Source of the DNA: an uncultured Prevotellaceae bacterium
Lineage (GTDB): Bacteria > Bacteroidota > Bacteroidia > Bacteroidales > Bacteroidaceae
Assembly: GCA_902776665.1 (NCBI GenBank)
Contig: CACYQZ010000036.1
Location: 1 to 39,052 of the forward strand
Direction of reading: 5' to 3'
DNA length: 39,052 nt
How positions within the stretch are numbered: the first letter of the stretch is position 1; each line of letters begins with the position of its first letter. The notes beneath the pieces are model-generated. The model did no database searches, had not been told where the DNA came from, and saw only the letters and a program-made list of their open reading frames with translations. Positions 1 through 8,093 of the stretch are shown one piece after another. The translations under genes and the position numbers were made by a program.

Positions 1-38
1 GTGTGAAGTGAGGAGTGTGAAGTGAGGAGTGTGAAGTG
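1..38. repeat. Heptanucleotide tandem repeat (GTGTGAA/GTGAGGA)
   Basis: GTGTGAA and GTGAGGA alternate in strict 7-bp register for five units plus GTG, ending 17 nt before the HU start codon. The array begins at the window edge and may extend upstream. The same register and similar units recur at 11041-11085, so this belongs to a dispersed family and is not an isolated slippage tract. Confidence 0.9.
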
Positions 39-55
39 AAAAAAAATAATATACG

Positions 56-349
56 ATGAATAACAAGGAATTTATTGCAGAATTGTCGCAGCGCAGCGGT
101 TACACGCAAGATTTCACGCAGCGTTTGGTTCGCTCGTTTGTCGATGCGATGGGCGACAGTTTTTGCGAAGGAGAGTCGGTGATGTTGTCGGGTTTGGGCA
201 CTTTCGAGGTGAAAAAACGCCTCGAACGCACCGTGACGAACCCTTCGACAGGACTTCGGATGCTGGTTCCACCGAAATTGGTGTTGGCATTCAAACCTGT
301 CGCGTCGATGAAGGAAAAATTAAAGAATGGAGGACGTGCCGATGATTAA
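56..349 (+). CDS. HU/IHF-family DNA-binding protein
   Basis: A 97-residue nucleoid-associated protein of the HU/IHF family, expected to bind and bend DNA as a dimer in the cytoplasm. The N-terminal helices (NNKEFIAELSQRSGY) are followed by the diagnostic beta-arm segment GLGTFEVKKR and the arm tip NPSTG near residues 62-66, all in the usual HU positions. Length matches the family (90-100 aa). The stop overlaps the start of the next gene, which encodes a second HU domain, so the two are probably co-translated and could form a heterodimer through their HU folds; the heterodimer is inference. A heptamer repeat lies just upstream, and no promoter is visible in the 55 bases available. Confidence 0.93.
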   Translation: MNNKEFIAELSQRSGYTQDFTQRLVRSFVDAMGDSFCEGESVMLSGLGTFEVKKRLERTVTNPSTGLRMLVPPKLVLAFKPVASMKEKLKNGGRADD

Positions 350-1775
350 ATTGCATGATTTTGCGGCTCGTCTGGCCGAAAAACACTCGTTGAGTCAGGA
401 AGAACTCGAGCGATTTCTTTCGCAGATGGTCCATGTGATGGGCGAGGGTCTGCGCAGCGACAAAACGCTGAAAATCAAGGGACTTGGTACGTTTAAGGTC
501 GTTCCGGTCAATGCGCGTGAGAGCGTCGATGTGAACACGGGTGAGCGCATTCGGATTGAGGGACGCGAAAAAGTTTCGTTTACGCCCGAAACGGCGATGC
601 GCGACTTGGTGAACAAGCCTTTTGCGCAGTTTGAAACGGTCGTTTTGAACGAAGGAGTTGATTTCGAAGGAGAAAATTTGGAAGAAAATCCATCGGAAAA
701 TCCTTCAGAAGATCATTCGGAAATTTCTTCTGAAAATCCATCGGAAAATTCGCCCGAAAATCCATCGGAAGATTCGTTGGAAATCTCTTCAGAGAATGAA
801 AAAACCGCTGAGGTTGAATATCTAGCAGAGGAAACCATCAGCCAATTTGTGGATACAGAATCATCGGAAACTACCGATGAAATCGTAGAAAATGAACGTT
901 TAGAATATCAAAAACCGAATATTGAAGTCAAGATGAAAAAAGAAAAAATAAAAAGGGAAACGTCGGACGAAGTTTTCGACGAAGGCAAGTATTACGACGA
1001 TGAATTGTTCGACGAATACGGTTATTACATCGGTCCGGAAGACGATGAGAGAAGTTGGTTTGCCCGCATTTTCAAAAATACGAAAACCATCAAATGGTTG
1101 ATGGGAATCTTGGCTGCCATGGTTTCATTGATGTTCTTTGGCATGTTCTTCATGTTTTATGAAATCAAACGGCGTGACAACCAAATCGAGAAATTCGTGG
1201 AAGAAATCAACGGCACGAAGCACAAGGGTGAAACGGCACTCGCCGATCGAATCAAGGAAGTGCGCGAGGCAGGTGCCGAGCGATTCTACGAGCACGAGCG
1301 CAAGGTCGATTCGCTGAAAAAGCTGATGATGAAGGTCGATACGGGCTACGAAGAGGCCGTCAGGGTAGCCCAGATGATTGTCGATGAGGAAACGAAGCGC
1401 AAAGAGGCCCAACTGGAACTCGACGAGCAGATGCGTGCCGAAAAAGAGCGTCAGCGTGCCGAGAAAGAGCGTCGCGAAGATGTTAAGCGCATGAGCAACA
1501 TCACGAACAAGGCGGCGATGGCGCGTGAACTCGAAATGTATAATTCCGACCCGCGTGTGCGCACGGGAGCCTATGTGATTACGAGCATCGAGCGCACGGT
1601 TACCGTTCAAAAAGGACAGACGCTCGCTGGCATCAGCAAGGCGTATCTCGGTCCGGGAATGGAGTGTTATGTCGAGGCGGTGAATGGCGGCATCAAGTCG
1701 GTGGAGCCAGGTCAGGAACTGAAGATTCCTGCCCTGAAAATCAAGAAGCACCACACGAAATTGCCTGCTTTTTAA
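342..1775 (+). CDS. HU-domain / transmembrane / LysM-like fusion protein
   Basis: About 477 residues. Order: an HU-like domain (1-90, with GLGTFKVVPVNARES and VNTGERI matching the HU beta-arm), an acidic Ser/Asn/Glu repeat linker (112-152), an acidic Tyr-rich stretch, one strong transmembrane helix (about 252-273, LMGILAAMVSLMFFGMFFMF), a charged coiled coil (275-395), and a C-terminal LysM-like domain (about 418-466, with TVQKGQTLAGISKAYLG and PGQELKIP). This order puts DNA binding in the cytoplasm and peptidoglycan binding in the periplasm; the tether role is inference. The start at 342 is preferred over ATG 327 because GGAGG at 329-333 sits 8 nt upstream and the HU fold begins there. It overlaps the HU gene by 8 nt and converges on the nucleotidase gene with a 4-nt overlap. 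Confidence 0.85.
   Translation: MIKLHDFAARLAEKHSLSQEELERFLSQMVHVMGEGLRSDKTLKIKGLGTFKVVPVNARESVDVNTGERIRIEGREKVSFTPETAMRDLVNKPFAQFETVVLNEGVDFEGENLEENPSENPSEDHSEISSENPSENSPENPSEDSLEISSENEKTAEVEYLAEETISQFVDTESSETTDEIVENERLEYQKPNIEVKMKKEKIKRETSDEVFDEGKYYDDELFDEYGYYIGPEDDERSWFARIFKNTKTIKWLMGILAAMVSLMFFGMFFMFYEIKRRDNQIEKFVEEINGTKHKGETALADRIKEVREAGAERFYEHERKVDSLKKLMMKVDTGYEEAVRVAQMIVDEETKRKEAQLELDEQMRAEKERQRAEKERREDVKRMSNITNKAAMARELEMYNSDPRVRTGAYVITSIERTVTVQKGQTLAGISKAYLGPGMECYVEAVNGGIKSVEPGQELKIPALKIKKHHTKLPAF
675..797 (+). repeat. In-frame acidic NPSE-type repeat in the HU/LysM gene
   Basis: Degenerate tandem units encode variants of ENPSE, EDHSE and EISSE. The DNA repeats GAAAATCCATCGGAA-like blocks with silent and non-silent changes. 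It forms a disordered acidic linker between the HU domain and the membrane segment, and its length is likely to vary between strains. Confidence 0.85.
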
Positions 1776-3514
1776 TCTCTCGGAAACAGCAATTTGCGGT
1801 CGCGCTCGGCGGCGGGAATCGTCCATTTCTCGGGCACGAATCGCCAGTTATTGTTAGGCTGTGGGTCGGCGACCTGCAGCTTTTCAATTTCCTGCATGAG
1901 ATAGTAGCGTTGGTCGCGCTCGCTGCGCCATACGATGCGGTTGTCGAGGCTGTCGAGAGGAATTCCAGCACCGCGTGTGAGCAGTTCGCCGCCGCCGTTG
2001 CCACGATAGCTGTTGATGGCGACGTTGTACCATTTTTCAAGGTCGAAAGGCTCGCCGTTGCTCATTTGCAGGATTCGCACCTTCTCGCCGTCGGGCTTGG
2101 TGACATCTACTTCATAGTCGATGCCGGCGGCAGAGTCGAAATTGAAGAAAAGGTTTTGGAAACCCAGCCGTTGCTGGTCGCGAATGGTCTTCTCGGTGAT
2201 GAGCATCAAGTGGTCGTCGGGCGACTTCATCGTGTTCACCCATTGGTCGTAGCTCATTTCGAGGTGACGACGAATTTCCTCGCCCGTGAGCCGCATCACG
2301 TAGAGTTGGTTTTCGTATTTGTAGAGGTTGAACATATCGCTCACGCGAACGGGACCTTCGTGGATGACGGCATCGAACGAAAGTGGCGCGTTGAAGGCAA
2401 TGTCGGCACCCGTGATTTGCAGTTGCAGGTTTTGGATGAAGTCGTTGAAAGCCGAGTTGCCGAAATAACTGTCGCGGACGTGAATGGTGCGCTTGAATTG
2501 GCCGATTTCGCGATTGACAAACTCGTTGATTTCGTCGATTTGTGGCTGAAAATGAGCCATCATCGCCTCGTCGATGGCTTCGCCAGTGACATCGACAATG
2601 CTTCCTTCGACTTTTTTATCGACGATTTTTCCTTTTTTTAATGTGACTTCAATCGTCGCATCGCCCACGGCATTGGCGTTGTTGGCAGGATTGATGCAGA
2701 GCACGTTTTTTCCTTCTAAAGTGGTGATGGTTTCGACGTGGCGCGTGTGGTCGTGGCCGAAGAGAATGAGGTCGAAGCCGGGAATTTCGCGGGCGATGCG
2801 GAACGAAGCGTCTTCCTCGATGCCGTTGGTGATGATGCCGCCTTCTTTTCCGCTGTGAAACAGGCCGATGACGACGTCAGGATGCTCGTTTTTCTGTAGA
2901 AAATCCATCCAATAACGAGCCGACTCGACCATGTCGTCGAAACGCATTTCGCTCCACAGATTTTCCGTGAGCCAGTTGGGAATGGCGGGCGTGAGCATTC
3001 CGACGATGGCGATTTTCAGACCGTCGCGCTCCAGCATCGTATAGGGCTTGAGGTAGGGCTGATTGGTTCGCGTGTCGATGACATTCGCGCCGAGCATCGG
3101 GCAGTTTACCTCGCTGATCCACTTGTCGTAAACGGCGTGGCCAGGCTCGATGTCGTGGTTTCCAATTGTCTGCGCGTCGAATTTCATATAGTTAATGACG
3201 TCGGCGGCGATGTTCGTGGCCTGCGTATTGATGAAATTGTAGTAATAACACGTGGGCTGACCCTGCAAGATGTCGCCGTTGTCGAGCAGGATGACGTGGT
3301 CGCCGTGCTCGCTACGCAATCGATTGACATAGGTGCTGACGCGGGCAAGCGAACCTCCTTTGGGTCTGCGATTGATGAAGTCGTAGGGGAAGAACATTCC
3401 GTGAACATCGGAAGTTTGCACAACGCGAAGTGTCACGGTTCGATTTTTCTGTTTTGCTGTCATAGGCATAATGCTGAAAAGTGCCAAAAGGCACGCAATG
3501 ATTGATTTTTTCAT
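1772..3514 (-). CDS. Exported 5'-nucleotidase / 2',3'-cyclic phosphodiesterase family protein
   Basis: A 580-residue two-domain metallophosphoesterase that would hydrolyse nucleotides (5'-NMP or 2',3'-cNMP) in the periplasm or at the cell surface. A signal peptide (MKKSIIACLLALFSIMPMTA) precedes a calcineurin-like domain with metal-binding motifs SDVHG, DNGDILQG, GNHD and GHDHTRH. The C-terminal 5'-nucleotidase domain (about 330-560) contains GNSAFNDF and the substrate-binding NSYRGNGGG. The exact substrate cannot be read from sequence. Its start codon overlaps the stop of the upstream glycosyltransferase (ATGA, 3511-3514), so it is the last gene of the minus-strand glycosyltransferase operon. 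The 3' end overlaps the convergent HU/LysM gene by 4 nt with no terminator hairpin between them. Confidence 0.92.
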   Translation of the reverse strand: MKKSIIACLLALFSIMPMTAKQKNRTVTLRVVQTSDVHGMFFPYDFINRRPKGGSLARVSTYVNRLRSEHGDHVILLDNGDILQGQPTCYYYNFINTQATNIAADVINYMKFDAQTIGNHDIEPGHAVYDKWISEVNCPMLGANVIDTRTNQPYLKPYTMLERDGLKIAIVGMLTPAIPNWLTENLWSEMRFDDMVESARYWMDFLQKNEHPDVVIGLFHSGKEGGIITNGIEEDASFRIAREIPGFDLILFGHDHTRHVETITTLEGKNVLCINPANNANAVGDATIEVTLKKGKIVDKKVEGSIVDVTGEAIDEAMMAHFQPQIDEINEFVNREIGQFKRTIHVRDSYFGNSAFNDFIQNLQLQITGADIAFNAPLSFDAVIHEGPVRVSDMFNLYKYENQLYVMRLTGEEIRRHLEMSYDQWVNTMKSPDDHLMLITEKTIRDQQRLGFQNLFFNFDSAAGIDYEVDVTKPDGEKVRILQMSNGEPFDLEKWYNVAINSYRGNGGGELLTRGAGIPLDSLDNRIVWRSERDQRYYLMQEIEKLQVADPQPNNNWRFVPEKWTIPAAERDRKLLFPRD

Positions 3515-4653
3515 ATTTTTGATGGATTTTTCTTTGAAACGAGCAGTTTTTCGTAGAATTTCTCGTAATGCCGTGCCACTTTCAGATGGTCGTGGTGGCG
3601 GCGGATGTACTCGACGCTCTGCCGTTTGAGTTCGGGGATGCGCTCGGGATGGAGGACAAGTTGTTCGAGTTCGTGGAAAACGCTTTCGTAGTTCGGCTCG
3701 ACGTTGATGATGGGTCGAAGTTCGGTTTCGCCGATGATTTCGTAGTTTTCAGGCTCACCGCCGCCCACGACAATCAGTCCTCGCGACATGGCTTCGAGCC
3801 CATTCATCGCAGGCGTGTAGGCATAAAGTTGGTCGAGAATTACATCGGAATCGTCCATCATCAGGCGATATTCGGCGAAAGGCACCGACTCGGCAACCTT
3901 CAATTCGATTTTTTCGGGATATTTTCTGACAATTTCCTGCGCGGCGCGAAGCATGATGTCGGTGCCTTTGTATTCCGACCGTTCGCGGTTGATGCCGATG
4001 AAAAGGCGGAGTTTTCGACTTCCTTTTCCATCCCTTTCACTCCTCTTTCCTTCCCTTTCACTTCCCTTTAATTCAATGGGATAAGGAATAAACTCCGTTT
4101 TTTCGGGAAAATGAGGCCGATAGCAGACGTCGTATTCGTAAAGTCCCGTCACGATGCCGTCGCAATCGTCGGCGATGAAGCAATTGAGCCGTTCCTTCGC
4201 CGTTCCGAGCCAGTCGACGCGTTCCGTGAGGGCATTTTTGTCGGTTCTGAGTTCGTTGCCGATATTGAAATCGCTGTATTTCAAAGGCTTTTCGTTGATG
4301 CAAGTCGAAACCCAGTAATAGTCCATTCCAAACGCGCCAAGTACGATTTTCCGATTGTTTCGACGCAAAAAATGGTAGAAAAACGGGATTCGCTCGGCCT
4401 TCAGTTCGAGAAACATCGGATTGATGAGTTGCACGATGTCGAAACCGCGAAATTTTGGCAAAAGTCGAAGCAGATGCGCCATATAGCTCAGTCCACCGAG
4501 TTTCGTGTAGGTTCGGGGCAGATCGATGTCACGCGGATAATTTTTCCAGAAATCGCCGTTGGAAGCCACCGTCACCTCGTGTCCAAGCGTTCGCAACCCT
4601 TCTGCGAGCGTCCAATGCACGTTGCTGTATTCGCCGAGTAGAAGTATTTTCAT
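3511..4653 (-). CDS. GT-B fold glycosyltransferase (GT1/GT4-like)
   Basis: A 380-residue glycosyltransferase, probably adding a sugar to a cell-surface glycan at the inner face of the cytoplasmic membrane. The N-terminal Rossmann half starts MKILLLGEYSNVHWTLAEGL. The C-terminal half has LFIGINRERSEYKGTDI and PAMNGLEAMSRGLIVVGGGEPE (about 281-302), which resembles the nucleotide-sugar site of GT-B enzymes. The frame is open up to 4974, but the fold begins at 4653, where ATG overlaps the stop of the upstream GT2 gene (ATGA). Residues 196-213 (SEREGKR SERDGKG S) are a 7-residue tandem repeat between the two halves, encoded by a 21-bp repeat; it looks like an insertion in the interdomain linker. 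Donor and acceptor are unknown. Confidence 0.88.
   Translation of the reverse strand: MKILLLGEYSNVHWTLAEGLRTLGHEVTVASNGDFWKNYPRDIDLPRTYTKLGGLSYMAHLLRLLPKFRGFDIVQLINPMFLELKAERIPFFYHFLRRNNRKIVLGAFGMDYYWVSTCINEKPLKYSDFNIGNELRTDKNALTERVDWLGTAKERLNCFIADDCDGIVTGLYEYDVCYRPHFPEKTEFIPYPIELKGSEREGKRSERDGKGSRKLRLFIGINRERSEYKGTDIMLRAAQEIVRKYPEKIELKVAESVPFAEYRLMMDDSDVILDQLYAYTPAMNGLEAMSRGLIVVGGGEPENYEIIGETELRPIINVEPNYESVFHELEQLVLHPERIPELKRQSVEYIRRHHDHLKVARHYEKFYEKLLVSKKNPSKI
4020..4069 (-). repeat. In-frame 21-bp (3 x 7) tandem repeat in a glycosyltransferase gene
   Basis: Two 21-bp units (4020-4040 and 4041-4061) plus a partial third. On the coding strand each is purine-rich and starts GTGAAAG, close to the GTGAGGA heptamers seen between genes. 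Because 21 is divisible by 3 the frame is kept. Confidence 0.85.
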
Positions 4654-5648
4654 CGTTCTTTTTTCGTGTAGGGTAGTACGAGCATCAACATTCGCAGACC
4701 GGTTTTGGAATTGGTCATGCGGCGAAACCAGCTGTATTTTTTCGTGTAATTTCGGTCGGGTAGGGGGAAAAGTCCCTTTTTCTGGAGTTCCGCCAGTTGT
4801 TGGTCGAGAAATTTCCGGTCGCGCGTTTCGACAATGACATTGTAGATGTAGTCCATCGTGAGTTGTGCGACGCGCCGTTGCATCGCCTGTCGGTCGGCTT
4901 GCGGCATTCGGTCGGCTTTGTCGTTGAGTCGCAGGATGGTGTCGATGCTGTCGTCGAAGCGTTTCCGCAGGCATTCCTCCGACTTCTGATGCGTGGCCGA
5001 CTGCTGATGCTGACGATAGAAATAAGCCTTGACCTCGGTCTTGTAAAGTTTCTCAGATCGCAGAAGCAACATTGGTGTAAATTCCTCATCTTCAGTGAAT
5101 TGCTTGTTTACGGTAAAGTGAAGGTTCCCAAGCAGACAGCGGTGGAATATATAACTGCAAACCGACGATTGGATGTTGTGGTGGCGCATGTAGTCGCTGC
5201 CTTGGAAGGGTCCTTTGCAGTCGATTTCGCTTTTCACAGATTTTTGTTTCGTTGTCATATTGAAAAACAGCATGTCGGGCTGTTTCTCGTCCAAAATTTT
5301 CAGGCAATGTTGGTAATTTTCGGGAATGAGCAAGTCGTCGCCGTCGATGAACTGGATGAATTTTCCTGTGGCGATGCGCAGACCCGCGTTTCGCGCCGCA
5401 CTCACACCCTGATTGTCCTGCCGATAATAGATGATGTGGCGCACGAGGTCTTTGAGTTCGGTGAGCGGTGTTTCGTCGCTTCCGTCGTCAATGAGGATGA
5501 TTTCGCGTCGTTTTTCATCGAAATCGAGCGCGAGAATGCTTTCAAGACACTCGCGAAGCATCTCGGCAGGCAGGTTGTAAGCCGTGACGATGAAAGTCAC
5601 TTCGGGCTTCTCCTGTAAACTTTGTGTATGAGCGTGTTGATTTTGCAT
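4650..5648 (-). CDS. Family 2 glycosyltransferase
   Basis: A 332-residue GT-A fold GT2 enzyme. The N-terminal nucleotide-binding region is EVTFIVTAYNLPAEMLRECL, with LIDDGSDETP and the divalent-metal motif in FIQFIDGDDLL (DGDD). No transmembrane segment is obvious, so it is probably membrane-peripheral. It sits in the middle of the operon: its stop overlaps the next gene by 4 nt, while its first 52 nt lie inside the 3' end of the preceding GT2 gene in another frame. No later Met precedes the conserved core, so the long overlap seems real. It likely transfers one sugar during assembly of a surface polysaccharide or glycan; donor sugar unknown. Confidence 0.9.
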   Translation of the reverse strand: MQNQHAHTQSLQEKPEVTFIVTAYNLPAEMLRECLESILALDFDEKRREIILIDDGSDETPLTELKDLVRHIIYYRQDNQGVSAARNAGLRIATGKFIQFIDGDDLLIPENYQHCLKILDEKQPDMLFFNMTTKQKSVKSEIDCKGPFQGSDYMRHHNIQSSVCSYIFHRCLLGNLHFTVNKQFTEDEEFTPMLLLRSEKLYKTEVKAYFYRQHQQSATHQKSEECLRKRFDDSIDTILRLNDKADRMPQADRQAMQRRVAQLTMDYIYNVIVETRDRKFLDQQLAELQKKGLFPLPDRNYTKKYSWFRRMTNSKTGLRMLMLVLPYTKKER

Positions 5649-6529
5649 AGATTTTTCATTCCAATGAGTTTCAAAAGCCTGATTTTCAAGGGGATTGACT
5701 CACGTCCTTGTCGTAGGCAAACGCTTTCGGGCTGGGGCAGTTCGGGAATTTTGCCCGTGGCCTCGCTCACGTCGAGCGCAATGTTGAGAATGTGGCCGTA
5801 GTAGCCGTAACTGACGGGCTTGAGAATCGTGTCGCCCTTGAGAATGTTCAGGTGGGCCGTCAGCAGGTTGTTGAGCGCCTCGCCGTCGGCTGTTTCCGTG
5901 ATTCCCTTGGGGTTGTGGCAATAAAAATAAAGTCCTTCGTTCACCGTCGCCACCATACGGCAGTTTTCCAACAGATAGGGCAGGGTGAAAATGTCCTCAA
6001 ACTTCATTCCCTCGGGGAATTTCACGGTCTGAAACAACTCGCGACGATAGATTTTATTCCATGCGTAGGCGTGGCGGAAGGCCTGCGTTTCGTACCAATA
6101 TTCGCGCATATCGCTGAACGACTGCTGCTTGAAGAAAAGCCGCCGCTGCTTGCCCCGTTTTCCAACGTATTCATCGACGGGATATTCGATGAAATCGTAT
6201 TCGTGGTGAATAGCGAGAATGTCCATCAGCGGCTTCAACGTGTCGCTGTGGATATAGTCGTCGCTGTCGATGAAGGTGATATATTCGCCCTTCGCCCGCT
6301 TGATTCCGGCGTTTCGGGCAGCACTCAGACCCTTGTTCGGCTGATGAATCGTCTGGATTCGATGGTCGCGCTTCGCCAGTTCGTCGCAAATTCGGCCACT
6401 TCCGTCGGTTGAACCGTCATCGACGAGGATTAGCTGATAGTCGCGGAATTTCTGTCGCAGCACGCTCTCGACGCATCGCTCAAGCGTCTGTTCGACGTTG
6501 TATGCTGGTATAATAATGGATAGTTTCAT
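5597..6529 (-). CDS. Family 2 glycosyltransferase
   Basis: A 310-residue GT2 enzyme and first gene of the minus-strand operon. Motifs: MKLSIIIPAYNVEQTLERCV, LVDDGSTDGSG, GLSAARNAGI and the DXD region FIDSDDYIH. The C-terminal part has aromatic acceptor-domain residues. It should transfer a sugar from a nucleotide donor onto a growing surface glycan. A minus-strand TAACTTTG box (6534-6541) is so near that the expected transcription start falls almost on the ATG, implying a very short leader. It is divergent from the flippase gene, with both promoters packed into 73 bp, which suggests the two polysaccharide gene sets are controlled together. Confidence 0.92.
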   Translation of the reverse strand: MKLSIIIPAYNVEQTLERCVESVLRQKFRDYQLILVDDGSTDGSGRICDELAKRDHRIQTIHQPNKGLSAARNAGIKRAKGEYITFIDSDDYIHSDTLKPLMDILAIHHEYDFIEYPVDEYVGKRGKQRRLFFKQQSFSDMREYWYETQAFRHAYAWNKIYRRELFQTVKFPEGMKFEDIFTLPYLLENCRMVATVNEGLYFYCHNPKGITETADGEALNNLLTAHLNILKGDTILKPVSYGYYGHILNIALDVSEATGKIPELPQPESVCLRQGRESIPLKIRLLKLIGMKNLCKINTLIHKVYRRSPK

Positions 6530-6533
6530 GCTG

Positions 6534-6541
6534 CAAAGTTA
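6534..6541 (-). promoter_or_regulatory. Bacteroidetes -7 box for the glycosyltransferase operon
   Basis: The minus strand reads TAACTTTG, matching TAnnTTTG. No good -33 TTTG is visible at 17-23 nt. The predicted start lies within a few nt of the ATG at 6529. Confidence 0.5.
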
Positions 6542-6549
6542 CGAAATAA

Positions 6550-6581
6550 TTTGCAGAAACGTAATAAAATGACTAACTTTG
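6550..6581 (+). promoter_or_regulatory. Bacteroidetes promoter for flippase gene
   Basis: TTTG at 6550-6553 and TAACTTTG at 6574-6581 are separated by 20 nt, an ideal -33/-7 pair. Transcription would start near 6585, which rules out the in-frame TTG at 6579 as a start and supports ATG 6603. Confidence 0.8.
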
Positions 6582-6602
6582 CGTTCTATTTTTAGAATTT
6601 AT

Positions 6603-8093
6603 ATGAAAGATTACGACAAAGACAGCTACGGTCACATACTGAAATATACCAGTCTTTTCGGTGGCGTTCAGGGCCTGAATATCCTCATCGGCCTTGTTCG
6701 CACGAAGATTGTTACATGGTTGTTGGGTCCTGGCGGAATGGGTCTTGCGTCGCTCTTTCAAACCACCGCCAACTTCATTTCGCAAGCCACGAATCTGGGC
6801 ATTTCGTTCAGTGCCGTGCGCAATGTTTCCGAACTTTTCGATACAGGCGACGAGGCTCGCATCGCCCATTTCATCAAGGTTGTGCGGGCGTGGAGCCTGC
6901 TGACGGGCTTGATTGGAACGCTTTTGTGTATGCTCGCAGGCTCGATTCTGAGCCAACTGACCTTCAATTGGGGCGACCACACGCTTCACTTCGTGGTGTT
7001 GGCACCGTTGGTGGGAATTTTGGCTGTGACGGGCGGCGAAACGGCGATTTTGAAAGGTGCTCGACGACTTCGTTCGTTGGCCGTGATACAAATGTACAAC
7101 GTCATTGCTGCGTTGTTGATTTCCGTGCCTGTCTATTACTTTTTCGGCGAGAGCGGCATCGTGCCCGTGATGTTGCTGACGGGACTGATTTCGATGCTGC
7201 TGACGATTCGCCACTCGCACAAGCTTTATCCTCTGCGCTTTTCAGGTATGCACGGCATTCTTGGCGAAGGAATGGGGATGGTGAAGCTCGGCGTGGCCTT
7301 CACGCTTGCAGGCATTTTCGGAAGTGGTGCCGATTTCGTGATTCGCACATATTTAAATAATGTATCGTCGCTCGACGAGGTCGGTCTTTACAACGTCGGT
7401 TTCGTGATTACGATGACATACGCAGGAATGATTTTCTCGGCGATGGAAAGCGATTATTTTCCGCGATTGTCAGCTGTCAACAACGACCGAGCCAAGTGCC
7501 GCGACCTGATTAGCAAGCAGGCCGAGGTGTCGCTGTTGCTGATTTCGCCGATTGTCGTGGCAGCGATTTTTCTGTTGCCCATCGCCCTTCCGCTACTGAC
7601 GAGCGAAAAATTCCTGCCCGTCGTCGATATGATGCGATTGATGTCGCTCGCGCTCTATTTGCGGGCCGTCAATTTGTCGCTTGAATACCTCTCATTGGCG
7701 AAAGGCGCATCGCTTTCGTACCTGTTTTTAGAAGGCGTTTACGACCTCCTCATCGTCGTTCTAACGATTGTTGGCTACATCTATTTCGGACTGACGGGCA
7801 CGGGCATCGCACTTTTGGTCGCAGGTCTGTTCAATACTCTTTTGGTGATGGGCTACATCGGCCTGAAATTCGGGGTTTTCGTCAGAAAAACGATTTTTCT
7901 GCTGCTCTTGATTCAGTTGGCCATCGGTGCGACGGCATTCTTCGCAACGCAGTGGCTGTCGGGTTGGGTCTATTGGCTGTCGGGCACTTTGCTCTTCATC
8001 GTCAGCCTGTCGATTTCGGTGAATATTTTGCGAAGAAAGACCCATCTATGGGACAAAATCAAGGCGAAAATCCATAAAAAACTGGAAAAATGA
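6603..8093 (+). CDS. Polysaccharide flippase (Wzx-like, MOP superfamily)
   Basis: A 496-residue integral membrane protein with about a dozen hydrophobic segments, matching the O-antigen / polysaccharide translocase group of the MOP superfamily. It would flip lipid-linked oligosaccharides across the cytoplasmic membrane. The N-terminus (YGHILKYTSLFGGVQGLNIL, then KIVTWLLGPGGMGLASLF) is typical of Wzx-like proteins in which the first helix is followed by a GPxGxG loop. Start ATG 6603 is chosen because the promoter would begin transcription near 6585. The next gene, a GT2, overlaps by 4 nt (ATGA). With the divergent glycosyltransferase operon it suggests a small polysaccharide locus, although no Wzy polymerase or initiating transferase is present here. 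Confidence 0.9.
   Translation: MKDYDKDSYGHILKYTSLFGGVQGLNILIGLVRTKIVTWLLGPGGMGLASLFQTTANFISQATNLGISFSAVRNVSELFDTGDEARIAHFIKVVRAWSLLTGLIGTLLCMLAGSILSQLTFNWGDHTLHFVVLAPLVGILAVTGGETAILKGARRLRSLAVIQMYNVIAALLISVPVYYFFGESGIVPVMLLTGLISMLLTIRHSHKLYPLRFSGMHGILGEGMGMVKLGVAFTLAGIFGSGADFVIRTYLNNVSSLDEVGLYNVGFVITMTYAGMIFSAMESDYFPRLSAVNNDRAKCRDLISKQAEVSLLLISPIVVAAIFLLPIALPLLTSEKFLPVVDMMRLMSLALYLRAVNLSLEYLSLAKGASLSYLFLEGVYDLLIVVLTIVGYIYFGLTGTGIALLVAGLFNTLLVMGYIGLKFGVFVRKTIFLLLLIQLAIGATAFFATQWLSGWVYWLSGTLLFIVSLSISVNILRRKTHLWDKIKAKIHKKLEK

Noticed and set aside
1664-2641. A 325-codon plus-strand frame across the end of the HU/LysM gene and the nucleotidase gene
   Set aside because: It lies antisense to the metallophosphatase motifs and has no promoter or domain.
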